Source: Anaerolineae bacterium (GTDB lineage: Bacteria > Chloroflexota > Anaerolineae > 4572-78 > J111). From it: a DNA stretch of 23,359 bases. Below the pieces are notes generated by a model, which saw nothing but the letters and a program-made list of their open reading frames with translations, ran no database searches and was not told where the DNA came from. A program made the position numbers and the translations under genes. Positions 1 through 7,707 of this stretch are shown in pieces. Position 1 is the first letter of the stretch; each line of letters opens with the position of its first letter. The stretch is from contig JAGRBY010000038.1 of assembly GCA_020433835.1 (NCBI GenBank), positions 1-23,359 of the forward strand. The letters are read 5' to 3'.

Positions 1-29
1 AATTTGCGTTGTCCGCAAAAATTCTTGGA

Positions 30-74
30 CGCAGAGTAACGCTGATTTTTAATTTTTATCAGCGTTACTCTGCG
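30..74. repeat. 17-bp perfect hairpin, intergenic
   Basis: Arms 30-46 (CGCAGAGTAACGCTGAT) and 58-74 are perfect reverse complements around an 11-nt T-rich loop. A further TCTGCGTCC at about 80-88 can pair with GGACGCAGA at 27-35 as an alternative stem. Neither side has a clean T tract, so this looks like a mobile or repetitive palindrome rather than a terminator. The CTGCGTT/AACGCAG wording recurs at 6487-6563. The rest of 1-171 holds a short TTTGCG/CGCAAA hairpin at 3-19 and an AGCTGATAGCTG stretch near 148-160, but no gene. Confidence 0.7.
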
Positions 75-171
75 AAAATCTGCGTCCTAGTCTTTGGTTG
101 TGGCTTGGCCACTTTACACTCTATAGCAAAAAAAGCTAAAATGCTAACAGCTGATAGCTGACCGCTTTTAT

Positions 172-483
172 CTAACCAACTTTGCTTTTAGCGATGGCGT
201 GATCGGGATAAACATCCAAAACCCGTTTATAGACGGCCATTGCCTGTTCGGTTTCACCTTTTTGTTCCAGCGTGGCGGCGGCGACGCAGGCTTCATCAGG
301 CTTCATGCCTTCCGGCGTCATTTTGCCGCCCAGCATGTAGCAAAAAGCTTTGTAGCCTACCTTCGGCCCATCTTTGATAACAATTTTGCGAAGATCATCG
401 ACCGACTCTGATTTGTCGATCTCACTTTCAACGCGCTTGAGATCGCTGTAGGAAGCGACCGGACTGTATGGTTTCTTTGCCAT
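172..483 (-). CDS. Small TPR-like protein, function unknown
   Basis: This 103-residue protein is not recognised as a named family. Residues about 65-100 look like a tetratricopeptide helix pair: an AAATLEQKGETEQA helix, then AMAVYKRVLDVYPDHA, with the usual Ala, Gly, Tyr and Pro spacing. A TPR fold normally mediates protein-protein contacts, so a binding role is inferred, without a partner. The N-terminal half is charged and has no signal peptide or membrane segment. The start is well chosen: GAGGTG precedes the ATG by about six bases. The gene stands alone on the minus strand, separated from the threonine aldolase upstream by a 239-bp palindromic spacer. The coding call is fairly secure; function is unknown. 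Confidence 0.75.
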   Translation of the reverse strand: MAKKPYSPVASYSDLKRVESEIDKSESVDDLRKIVIKDGPKVGYKAFCYMLGGKMTPEGMKPDEACVAAATLEQKGETEQAMAVYKRVLDVYPDHAIAKSKVG

Positions 484-543
484 AGGTTCACCTCGGTTTG
501 TGAAAATTGTTGATTAAAAACTATTTGTCCCGTCAATTAGGCT

Positions 544-715
544 AAGGCTGAGGCTAAGAGTAAATACCTAAAAGGAGATTGGAGATTAGAGATTAGAGAT
601 TAGGAGATTGGTCTCACAAATCTCCTAATCCCCTTATCTCCTAATCTCCTCGTTTTGATATTGCGGAAGCACCTTATTTTCCACACTTCAACTTCTTAGC
701 CTTCGCCTCAGCCTT
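544..715. repeat. Nested inverted repeat with GAGATTA heptamers
   Basis: The outer arms AAGGCTGAGGC (544-554) and GCCTCAGCCTT (705-715) are perfect 11-bp inverted repeats. Inside them, AGGAGATT (573-580) pairs with AATCTCCT (643-650), and ATTAGGAGATT (599-609) pairs with AATCTCCTAAT (619-629) around a 9-nt loop. The left inner arm is a run of GAGATTA/GGAGATT heptamers. The structure fills most of the 484-722 gap. A related palindrome lies at 4424-4472. There is no ORF inside; a MITE-like or REP-like element is the likeliest nature. Confidence 0.7.
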
Positions 716-722
716 TATTTCT

Positions 723-1748
723 CTACAAATACCGCTGGCTGCACTCCGCCGCGCACTGAAGCACGTACTCGATGTCGTCCGCTTCGACACCGTAATGCGT
801 AACGGCGCGAACGGGGTACGGGCCGCCGCCAATAACGATGCCGCGCTCGGCCATAAACGGCGAAAAAGTATCGACCAGCGGTTCGGCCAGCGTAAAAAAG
901 ACCATGTTAGTCTGAACGGTGCTCAGGTCAAGATCGTAACCGGGAATCCGGCTTAGGCCCTCGGCCAGCCGACGGGCGTTGGCGTGATCGTCGCTCAGGC
1001 GCTCGACCATCTGGGTCAGGGCGATGATACCGGCCGCAGCCAAAATGCCGGCTTGACGCATCCCGCCGCCAACGACCTTGCGCCAGCGTCGCGCCGTTTT
1101 GATGAACTCTGCCGATCCGCACAACACCGATCCCACCGGCGCAGCCAATCCTTTCGACAAGCAGACCGACACCGAATCGAAATGCCGGGTGATCTCTTTG
1201 ATATCGACACCCTGTTTGACCGCCGCGTTGAAAACGCGCGCGCCGTCCAGATGAATCGCCAAGCCATGCTTCTTGGCGAAGGCACTCGCCTCGGCCAGAT
1301 ACGCAAGCGGCAGCACGAGGCCATCGTGCGCATTTTCCAGACAGAGCAGCCGAGTACGGGCAAAGTGGCTGTCATCGGGTTTGATCGCGGCCTCAACTTT
1401 CGCCAGGTCCAACGTCGCATCAGCCTCAAAATCGAGCGGTTGGGGCTGGATGCTGCCCAGGACAGCTGCGCCTCCTCCTTCAAACCTATAGGTATGGGCC
1501 GTCTGCCCCACAATGTACTCATCGCCGCGCCCGCAGTGGCTCATTATGCCGACCAGGTTGCTCTGCGTGCCGCTCGATACAAACAGCGCGGCTTCTTTAC
1601 CCAACGTTCCGGCAGCCAGCGCTTCCAGGCGATTAACGGTAGGATCTTCGCCGTAAACGTCATCGCCGACTTCGGCCAGCGCCATGGCTTCGCGCATAGC
1701 CGGGCTGGGCAGGGTTACGGTGTCGCTGCGTAGATCAATTCGTTTCAT
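723..1748 (-). CDS. ltaE: Low-specificity L-threonine aldolase
   Basis: This PLP fold-type I enzyme cleaves L-threonine or L-allo-threonine to glycine and acetaldehyde in the cytoplasm. The 341-residue length fits the family. Visible hallmarks are the N-terminal RSDTVTLP segment, SSGTQSNL at 58-65, a His at 85 in the position that stacks on PLP, LENAHDG at 137-143, HLDGAR at 166-171 with the PLP-ring Asp, and [14 protein letters not shown], where Lys199 is the Schiff-base lysine. The ATG has GAGG roughly 14 bases upstream. It lies 46 bp after a phosphoesterase gene that itself follows a MocR regulator by 17 bp, so it may be the last gene of that operon. Identification is secure; stereospecificity cannot be read from sequence. 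Confidence 0.95.
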   Translation of the reverse strand: MKRIDLRSDTVTLPSPAMREAMALAEVGDDVYGEDPTVNRLEALAAGTLGKEAALFVSSGTQSNLVGIMSHCGRGDEYIVGQTAHTYRFEGGGAAVLGSIQPQPLDFEADATLDLAKVEAAIKPDDSHFARTRLLCLENAHDGLVLPLAYLAEASAFAKKHGLAIHLDGARVFNAAVKQGVDIKEITRHFDSVSVCLSKGLAAPVGSVLCGSAEFIKTARRWRKVVGGGMRQAGILAAAGIIALTQMVERLSDDHANARRLAEGLSRIPGYDLDLSTVQTNMVFFTLAEPLVDTFSPFMAERGIVIGGGPYPVRAVTHYGVEADDIEYVLQCAAECSQRYL

Positions 1749-1794
1749 AGTCGCGCAAAATCCTCTTCAAATTCTCGGTAGTGTACACATTTTG

Positions 1795-2739
1795 TTAAGC
1801 ATCAAAAATATGATTACCGTGTCTGTCTGCCTCATTTCCCAAGGCCAAGACGACGTGTTGTTCGACGAAATCAAGATCGAAGCCGGCGGCGTTGTGCCAG
1901 GCATCGATCATGGCCGCTCTGGCCTGGTCGATTAGCTGCGGGTCGGCGGCGTTGTGGGTTTGCCAGTCGATTTGCCAGCGCCCGCCATCGGGCTGTGCCA
2001 GGCGAAAGGTTCGATAGGCTAACGGGTAGATAGTTGTCGATGGCGCGGCGGCGTGCAGGCGGTCGCCCAGGTTATCGACTTTGGTTTGATGATGATGGCC
2101 GGTGAGCACCAGCTTCACCTGGGGATGGGCATCTAGCACATCTAAAAGCTGCGGGCCGTTGCTGCATACAAACTTGGTGAAATTGGGATGGTCATCGACC
2201 GGAGCCAATTTGTGTAGCGGATGATGAACGGCAACGATGACAAATTTGTCGCTGTGCGTATCAAGCTCTTGCTCCAGCCAGCGCAGTTGAAGGTCATCGA
2301 TCACTCCCCCCCAATCGGCGTCGCGAATGGAATCAAGCCCGATGATTTGAACCTGGGGATCGACGGTGATCGACCAGTAACCGGCTTGCGCTTCGGGCGC
2401 GGTCGGACGCTGGTTAAATTGCGGGTTGAAGTGACGGGCGAAATCGCGCCGGGTCAGCCCTGCGGTGCGGTCGAGCGTGCGGCGGTCGTGGTTGCCGGGG
2501 ATGATATAATAGGGTTTATCAAGCTGTTTGATGGCTGCCTGGAATTGATCGAATTCAGCCTGATCGGCGATGTCGAACAGGTCGCCGGTAATCAGCACAA
2601 AATCGAGATCGGCCTGCCGGTTGAGATCGGCAATGATACCGGCTAGGATATCGGATGCGTGATCGGAAAGAAGTTCGTGGTGGCTGCCCAGAGATGAAAA
2701 ATGAATATCGCTAATTTGAGCGAAATGAAGCGATGTCAT
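1795..2739 (-). CDS. CpdA-like calcineurin-type phosphoesterase
   Basis: This is a cytoplasmic binuclear-metal phosphoesterase of 314 residues. The metal-binding series is complete and in order: D11-I-H13, GD at 52-53 (ITGDLFD), GNHD at 82-85, HH at 172-173 in VVAVHHPLH, and GHHH at 214-217. This is the pattern of class III cyclic-nucleotide phosphodiesterases (CpdA/Icc), which hydrolyse cAMP; relatives with other substrates exist, so the substrate is inferred. AAGGA lies upstream of the ATG at a rather long spacing of about 11 bases. It starts 17 bp after the MocR regulator stops and is followed 46 bp later by threonine aldolase, which suggests co-transcription. Confidence 0.9.
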   Translation of the reverse strand: MTSLHFAQISDIHFSSLGSHHELLSDHASDILAGIIADLNRQADLDFVLITGDLFDIADQAEFDQFQAAIKQLDKPYYIIPGNHDRRTLDRTAGLTRRDFARHFNPQFNQRPTAPEAQAGYWSITVDPQVQIIGLDSIRDADWGGVIDDLQLRWLEQELDTHSDKFVIVAVHHPLHKLAPVDDHPNFTKFVCSNGPQLLDVLDAHPQVKLVLTGHHHQTKVDNLGDRLHAAAPSTTIYPLAYRTFRLAQPDGGRWQIDWQTHNAADPQLIDQARAAMIDAWHNAAGFDLDFVEQHVVLALGNEADRHGNHIFDA

Positions 2740-2756
2740 AGAGCGGTTGTCCTTTG

Positions 2757-4283
2757 TTACAAAATATGCAGCGAGACCCGTCGCGGCTCGGCCAACGTGT
2801 TCGAGCGGGACAGCAGTTCTTTCCAGGCTTTACCCAAACGCCGGATGCCTTCTTCAATCTCGTCGGGTGGATGGCCGGCAAAGTTGAGGCGCATCGCGTG
2901 AGCAAAGTAGCCGCCTGCCGAAAAAACCGAGCCAATGGAGAAAGCGACGTTGTAGTTGATGGCGGTCAGGTACAGCTCGGTGGCGGTTGGGCCGGGCTGG
3001 GGCATCTCAACCCACAGATAAATTCCGCCGCCCGGACATTGCCAGCGGGCTTCGGCGGGGAAGTGCTGCTCCATCGCGGCCAGCATCGCATCCCGGCGGG
3101 CTTGGTAGGCGGTCCGCACCATTTTGAGATGGGCTGGAAAATCGCCGCTTTCCAAATAAGCGTGCAGGGCGCGTTGATTGAGCGGCGAGGTCAAAATATC
3201 GGTGGTTTGTTTGGTTGTAACCACCCTTTCTTGCAGTGACTGCGGTGCCGCCAAATAGCCAATGCGAATACCCGGCACCAGTGTTTTACTAAAGCCACCA
3301 GCATGAAAAACGATGTTGTTCGTATCCAGACTTTTGAGCGTGGGCAAGGGTTTGCTCTCGTAATACAGTTCGTCGTAGGTGGTGTCTTCCAAAATCGGCA
3401 CACCGTAGCGAGCCGCAATCTCCAACAGCGCCCGGCGTCGCTCAAGGGGCATGCTGATGCCGGTCGGGTTGTGGAAGTTGGGCGTAGCATAGATAAGGCT
3501 AGGCCGGTGGCGCAGAATAATTTGCTCAAGCTGATCGACACGCATGCCGTGTACGTCCATCGGCACGCCCACCGGCGTGATGCGCTTCGATGAGAGCAGA
3601 TCGAGCAGGCCAAGATAACATGGCTCCTCGACAACCAAGACATTATCTTCGCCACGCGCCAATACCTGAAGCGCGATGTCCATGGCCTGTTGGCAGCCGG
3701 CGGTGATCAAAATATCGCTGCCTTTGACGTCGATACCCTGAGCTTGAAGCATTTCGGCGATGAGTTGGCGCAGCGGGAAGTAGCCGGAAGCCTCCTCATA
3801 TTGGAGAGCATCGGCTCCATCACGACGCAGAACATCATTGATAGCCCGGCGGAATTCGTTGACCGGAATAAACTCGCTGGCCGGAGTTCCGGCGGCAAAG
3901 GAGATCACGCCCGGCTGGCGAGCCAGGCGCATCATTTCGTTCATCATTTGGCCGGCGTTCCAGTGGCGTCGCAGCGGCGGGCTACCCAGGCGCACAGGCA
4001 TAGGTGGTTGATCCTCAGGCGCAGAAATTTCGTTGGCGGCAGTAACATAGGTACCGCTACCAACCTTTGTGGTAACCAGCCCTTCCGCTTCCAATTCAGC
4101 GTAGGCGTTGACGACCGTCACACGGTTAACGCCTAACTGCTTGGCGAGCACGCGGCTGGCCGGCAAACGCGTTTCCGAGGTCAAGTCGCCCGACTCGATG
4201 CGATGGCGCAGATAATCGGCCACTTGCAGATAAAGGGCACGATCTTTGTCTCGATCTAGCTCAAGTCTGCTAAAAAACATCAT
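2757..4283 (-). CDS. MocR-type GntR regulator with aminotransferase domain
   Basis: This is a PLP-sensing transcription factor of about 508 residues. Counting from the ATG, residues about 15-80 form the GntR winged helix (LYLQVADYLRHRIESGDL, then LPASRVLAKQLGVNRVTV). A linker follows, then a fold-type I aminotransferase domain with TPNFHNPTG, EDTTYDELYY and FSKTLVPGIRIGY carrying the PLP lysine. MocR proteins such as PdxR, GabR and DdlR use the aminotransferase domain as a ligand sensor. The frame is open to a TTG at 4298, but ATG codons at 4283 and 4280 are preferred; no start has a clear Shine-Dalgarno site and the mRNA may begin only about 20 nt upstream. Repeated GTCCAATTT-like sites overlap its promoter, suggesting autoregulation. 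Its target may be the adjacent PLP enzyme gene ltaE. Confidence 0.92.
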   Translation of the reverse strand: MMFFSRLELDRDKDRALYLQVADYLRHRIESGDLTSETRLPASRVLAKQLGVNRVTVVNAYAELEAEGLVTTKVGSGTYVTAANEISAPEDQPPMPVRLGSPPLRRHWNAGQMMNEMMRLARQPGVISFAAGTPASEFIPVNEFRRAINDVLRRDGADALQYEEASGYFPLRQLIAEMLQAQGIDVKGSDILITAGCQQAMDIALQVLARGEDNVLVVEEPCYLGLLDLLSSKRITPVGVPMDVHGMRVDQLEQIILRHRPSLIYATPNFHNPTGISMPLERRRALLEIAARYGVPILEDTTYDELYYESKPLPTLKSLDTNNIVFHAGGFSKTLVPGIRIGYLAAPQSLQERVVTTKQTTDILTSPLNQRALHAYLESGDFPAHLKMVRTAYQARRDAMLAAMEQHFPAEARWQCPGGGIYLWVEMPQPGPTATELYLTAINYNVAFSIGSVFSAGGYFAHAMRLNFAGHPPDEIEEGIRRLGKAWKELLSRSNTLAEPRRVSLHIL

Positions 4284-4286
4284 ACA

Positions 4287-4372
4287 GTCCAATTTCAATA
4301 ATGGAGGTCATTATAGCATGCCAATTTTATTTTGGACAGGGCCAATTTGCACGATACTAAGGAGTCCAATTT
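4287..4372. promoter_or_regulatory. mocR promoter with array of GTCCAATTT-like sites
   Basis: A minus-strand TATAAT lies at 4310-4315, with a poor TGTCCA in the -35 position 17 bp upstream. Copies of GTCCAATTT occur at 4287-4295 and 4364-4372. Near-copies TGCCAATTT (4319-4327) and GGCCAATTT (4340-4348) lie between them, plus an inverted copy at 4329-4337 (ATTTTGGAC). Direct-repeat offsets are 32, 21 and 24 bp. MocR regulators are known to bind direct repeats, so this is a plausible operator for the adjacent gene. The role is inferred; the repeats are directly visible. Confidence 0.6.
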
Positions 4373-4423
4373 TTGCAAGGGAGGCTTTAGATGTATTTGA
4401 GGGAACTTTTATAGGGGATTGGA

Positions 4424-4472
4424 GATTGGGAGATAAGGCGATTGGACTATCAATCGCCTTATCTCCACAATC
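4424..4472. repeat. Long palindrome between pepF and mocR
   Basis: Arms 4429-4444 (GGAGATAAGGCGATTG) and 4451-4466 pair perfectly over 16 bp with a 6-nt loop GACTAT. After one unpaired A, GATTG (4424-4428) pairs with CAATC (4468-4472). No T tract follows on the minus strand, so it is not a classical terminator of pepF. The GGAGAT wording matches the element at 544-715. Confidence 0.7.
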
Positions 4473-4499
4473 GGTATGGAGCCAAAAGTTATTTGGGGA

Positions 4500-6278
4500 T
4501 CAGGCCAATTTATTAGCCAGAGCGACAAAGTCATCAACATCAGCCAAGACGCGGTCAACAGCGGTTTTCCAAAATTCGGGCTGGGTAAGATCGACACCCA
4601 GATGTTTCTGAGCGAGGTCTTCGGTATCCATCGAGCCGGTGTCGCGCAGCAGAGCCACATAGCGGTCATGAAAAGTCGGGCCTTCGGCCATCGCTTGCGC
4701 GTAAACGCCGTTGCTAAAAAGAAAGCCAAACGTGTAGGGGAAGTTATAAAACGGCGCGTAGGTCAGATAAAAATGAAGCTTCGACGCCCAGAAGAGCGGG
4801 TGATAGTCGGCCAGGCCATCTTTGTAAGCTGTTTTCTGAGCCGATAGCATCAGGTCGTTCAGTTCATCGACGCTGAGCTGTTTTTTAGCGCGTGCATCAA
4901 AAAACGCTTGCTCGAAAAGGAAACGAGCGCGGATGTTCATGAGAAAAGCAGCGGCGTCGTTGAGCTTGGTGCCAAGGATGCTCAATCGCTCCTGATCATC
5001 TTGGCTGGCATTGTAGCTGGCGTTGCGAACAACCATCTCATTAAAGGTACTGGCGGTTTCAGCGACGCTCATGGTGTATCGTTTTGCGCCGTAGGGCAGA
5101 TCGCGCATGACCCAACTGTGGTAGCCGTGGCCCAGTTCGTGGGCTAGCGTCAGCATGCCGTTGTAGCTGCCGTTGTAGGTCATGAAGATGCGCGACTCGC
5201 GGCTGAGGGGTAGGCTGGTGCAGTAGGCTCCGGCTCGCTTGCCGGAACGATCTTCGGATTCGATCCAGCGGTTGTCGATGGCCATGCGGCAGTAAGCGGC
5301 GATGTCTGTGTCAAAAGTGTTGATGCTGTCAACAACGAAATCGGACGCTTCTTTATAAGTGAACGTTTGGTTAACCGCGCCAACGGGAGCGTTGACATCA
5401 AACCAACTCAGTTTGTCGATACCAAACAGCTTGGCTTTAGCGTCGAAGAATTCAAGCAGCTTGCCGCTTTTGGCATCGATCACATCCCACATGGCATCAA
5501 GCGTAGCGGCCGAAAAGCGGTTATTCAGCAGTGGCTCGTGCAGCACCGATTGCCAATCGCGATGTTTGTAGAGCGCCAGCCGAAAACCGGCCTGAAAGTT
5601 GAGCGCCAACGCGCAGGTTTTAGCCAATTCGCTCCAGCTTTCTTCAAACAGCTTAAATGCTGACTGCCGCACTTCACGATCAGGATCGTCAAAAAATTTA
5701 CTTTGTAGTTGGCCCAGTGAGGTGGGTTTGCCCTCGAATTCAACTTCTTTATCGCCGCTGACGATATCATACAATCGGCCCCAGGCGTGGTAACCATCCG
5801 TTGCCAGATCGTTCGCCAAGGTCTCTAACTCAGGTGCCATCTTTTGGCGAGCTAAGGTACGCGATTTGTTGAGATAAAAAGCTACGCTGTTGAGATCCGT
5901 ATTAGTGACTAACTTTGTCCAGGCGACGTCATCCTGTTCGGCAAAGGCAGCTTGGAACTGGGTCCAGATGGCCCCCAACTTGGCCCCCAACTGTTCGGTT
6001 TGACCCATCAATTGCAGCGCTTTGTCATCTTTGACATCCTGCGCAACCAGACAGCCGACAAAGGAACTCGCCTGGTTAAGACGTGCGCCCAAATCAAAAA
6101 GTGTTTGAATGGCTTCCACCCAAGCCGATTCGGTTTCATCGGAGAGCGGATTCGGTACTCCCGCCGCTTCAAGAGTGTCGAGATCTGTGGTGAGTTGGCC
6201 TAAAAAATCGGCCAATGCTTGCGACTGGCTACCGCCTTCAAAAATAGAACCCAGATCCCAATTTACGCTGATTGACAT
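4500..6278 (-). CDS. pepF: M3 family oligoendopeptidase F
   Basis: This is a cytoplasmic zinc metallopeptidase that degrades oligopeptides, 592 residues and full length for the PepF branch of M3. The zinc motif HELGH is at 380-384, inside LTLAHELGHGYHSW, and the third ligand Glu is about residue 407 in SVAETASTFNE. The N-terminal half is the helical lid typical of the family (KSRTLARQKM, LNNRFSAATLDAMW). There is no signal peptide. The ATG has GAGG about 10 bases upstream. A separate promoter with TTGACA and TAAAAT lies just upstream, so the gene is probably monocistronic, followed by a palindrome before mocR. Identification is secure. Confidence 0.95.
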   Translation of the reverse strand: MSISVNWDLGSIFEGGSQSQALADFLGQLTTDLDTLEAAGVPNPLSDETESAWVEAIQTLFDLGARLNQASSFVGCLVAQDVKDDKALQLMGQTEQLGAKLGAIWTQFQAAFAEQDDVAWTKLVTNTDLNSVAFYLNKSRTLARQKMAPELETLANDLATDGYHAWGRLYDIVSGDKEVEFEGKPTSLGQLQSKFFDDPDREVRQSAFKLFEESWSELAKTCALALNFQAGFRLALYKHRDWQSVLHEPLLNNRFSAATLDAMWDVIDAKSGKLLEFFDAKAKLFGIDKLSWFDVNAPVGAVNQTFTYKEASDFVVDSINTFDTDIAAYCRMAIDNRWIESEDRSGKRAGAYCTSLPLSRESRIFMTYNGSYNGMLTLAHELGHGYHSWVMRDLPYGAKRYTMSVAETASTFNEMVVRNASYNASQDDQERLSILGTKLNDAAAFLMNIRARFLFEQAFFDARAKKQLSVDELNDLMLSAQKTAYKDGLADYHPLFWASKLHFYLTYAPFYNFPYTFGFLFSNGVYAQAMAEGPTFHDRYVALLRDTGSMDTEDLAQKHLGVDLTQPEFWKTAVDRVLADVDDFVALANKLA

Positions 6279-6321
6279 AGTTTTTACCTCACTGGTGTAA
6301 GTTTTATATTTGGTAGGTAGG

Positions 6322-6349
6322 ATTTTAGGCTCTCGTGAAACCTTGTCAA
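6322..6349 (-). promoter_or_regulatory. Sigma-70-type promoter of pepF
   Basis: Read on the minus strand, TTGACA (6344-6349) is followed 16 bp later by TAAAAT (6322-6327). The expected transcription start is near 6315, giving a leader of about 37 nt before the ATG at 6278. Confidence 0.6.
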
Positions 6350-6486
6350 CTTCAATGAGCCAATCCGATCTCCCCAGTATAGATAGGGCAAAGGTATAAC
6401 CGGTTTACTCAAAGCATTGGCAAAAAAGTTTAGGGTGAAAGCAAAAATTTATCAGAGGGAAGAGACAACGGTGACAAAGTAAATAA

Positions 6487-6563
6487 AAATCCACAGACGC
6501 GCACAAAGAACGCAGAGAATTAACCATTGGATCATCTGCGTTCTCTATGCCATCTGTGGATTT
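6487..6563. repeat. Nested inverted repeat, CTGCGTTCT family
   Basis: Outer arms 6487-6497 (AAATCCACAGA) and 6553-6563 are perfect 11-bp inverted repeats. Inner arms 6507-6516 (AGAACGCAGA) and 6535-6544 are perfect over 10 bp. It lies in the 310-bp gap between pepF and the secreted protein gene. That gap otherwise holds only the pepF promoter and AT-rich sequence without an ORF. Confidence 0.65.
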
Positions 6564-6588
6564 AATAAACGCTCAAATCTACTCGATT

Positions 6589-7470
6589 CTATTCTCGATT
6601 GAGCATTTTCACCGTAGCCATACCGCCAAGCATCAGTAGAACCATGCCCCCAAACAGTAGGGTTGGGATCGATGTTTCGGCTTCGGTGGTTAGGCCGGTG
6701 ACAGGCAGGGGGCTGTCTTCCGCAGGCGGCGCAGCTTGTGGAATATTGGAGATAGTAGACCCTGGAGCCGGGCCGACCAGCGAGACGTCGTCGACATTAA
6801 AATTCACTTCGGCGTTGGTGGCGAACTTTTTAATGCCCCGGATAAAAAGGCTGATCTGGCTGTTGTCGGCACCGGTTCGAATAGTGCCGGTAACAACTTC
6901 ATACATAAGCGGCTTGTTATCGGGGAAATCGCCGTTGGAGCCGATACGAAGCTGTTCGGTTAGCGGCATCACAACCCACTGATCAACGTTATCGATATTG
7001 CCTTCGCCGAACGGATCGACACCCCACTGCATTTCGTACTCATAATCGTTACGATCTTCCAGGCGGTCATCGGTTCGCATAATGGCATAGAGCGTCAATT
7101 CGTAATCGGCATTGGTAGCAACATCGACCGTTTGATAGATGGCGATGACCCGGTCGGTGGCGTCGGTATAAACATCGTCAATTTCCATCAGCTGCGAATA
7201 CTCGCCCATCCGCACTGCTTCAGGCCACTGTTCATCATACCAGCCAAACTCGGCCTCACCGTTGCTATACGATTCCCAATCTTCGGCAACGCCATTCGAT
7301 GGATCACGCCGCTGTTCGAAGCTGCCGTTCCTGATCACGTCGACTGATCCATCCTGAGCACGAGCGTCGCCATAGACCCACAAACTGACAATAGTGAGCA
7401 ATAAGCCGGTGCATAGGATCGCTTTGAATATATTTGTAACGATACTTCTCCTACAAAAACTATTGGACAT
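6589..7470 (-). CDS. Secreted NGSFE-type protein with LPVTG anchor tail
   Basis: The predicted exported protein has 293 residues. Residues about 14-38 form a signal peptide: a basic start, a hydrophobic core, then a likely cut after ARA before QDGS. RNGSFE at 47-52 and NVDDVSLVG at 225-233 are the usual beginning and end of jelly-roll, carbohydrate-binding-like modules. A proline-rich linker then leads to LPVTG at 255-259, a hydrophobic stretch at about 267-288, and a short tail containing Lys and Arg. This matches a sortase sorting signal, so cell-surface attachment is inferred; no sortase gene is in the window. GGAGGG sits six bases before the ATG. A 37-nt hairpin lies at the promoter or leader. 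The ligand is unknown. Confidence 0.85.
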   Translation of the reverse strand: MSNSFCRRSIVTNIFKAILCTGLLLTIVSLWVYGDARAQDGSVDVIRNGSFEQRRDPSNGVAEDWESYSNGEAEFGWYDEQWPEAVRMGEYSQLMEIDDVYTDATDRVIAIYQTVDVATNADYELTLYAIMRTDDRLEDRNDYEYEMQWGVDPFGEGNIDNVDQWVVMPLTEQLRIGSNGDFPDNKPLMYEVVTGTIRTGADNSQISLFIRGIKKFATNAEVNFNVDDVSLVGPAPGSTISNIPQAAPPAEDSPLPVTGLTTEAETSIPTLLFGGMVLLMLGGMATVKMLNRE

Positions 7471-7499
7471 GGTGTACCCTCCGAATTTCTCCTACCTAA

Positions 7500-7536
7500 A
7501 TTGTCCGTCCGGCATCCCCGCGATGCGACCGACAAT
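7500..7536. repeat. Imperfect palindrome upstream of the LPVTG gene
   Basis: ATTGTC (7500-7505) pairs with GACAAT (7531-7536), and the pairing continues inward through GTC and GCAT with one mismatch and a small bulge. A minus-strand TACAAT preceded by TG (7535-7540) could be an extended -10 box overlapping the right arm. The palindrome is therefore either an operator or the first part of the leader. Confidence 0.4.
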
Positions 7537-7656
7537 TGTAGCAATACATAATCAATAAAAGTAACTCCATCCTAACATAATCGGCAGAGATTTTCAATAT
7601 CCAAAATCATTTATGGAGAGATTTCGAGAAAGAGGGCTATTAACGAAGGTAATTCC

Positions 7657-7682
7657 TTTAGCGATACAATTTATTCGCTAAA
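7657..7682. other. Hairpin downstream of methyltransferase gene
   Basis: TTTAGCGA (7657-7664) and TCGCTAAA (7675-7682) form an 8-bp stem about 25 bp beyond the minus-strand stop at 7708. There is no U tract, so it may be an mRNA 3' end stabiliser or a weak terminator of the polysaccharide operon. Confidence 0.4.
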
Positions 7683-7707
7683 GTGATGACGATGAAGGGT
7701 GGCGACG

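Noticed and set aside
984..1733. Plus-strand frame of 249 codons opposite ltaE
   Set aside because: Antisense shadow of a clearly conserved enzyme; no domain or ribosome binding site.
4424..4472. Rho-independent terminator for pepF
   Set aside because: The stem is strong, but no U tract follows on the minus strand; its wording matches a repeat family instead.
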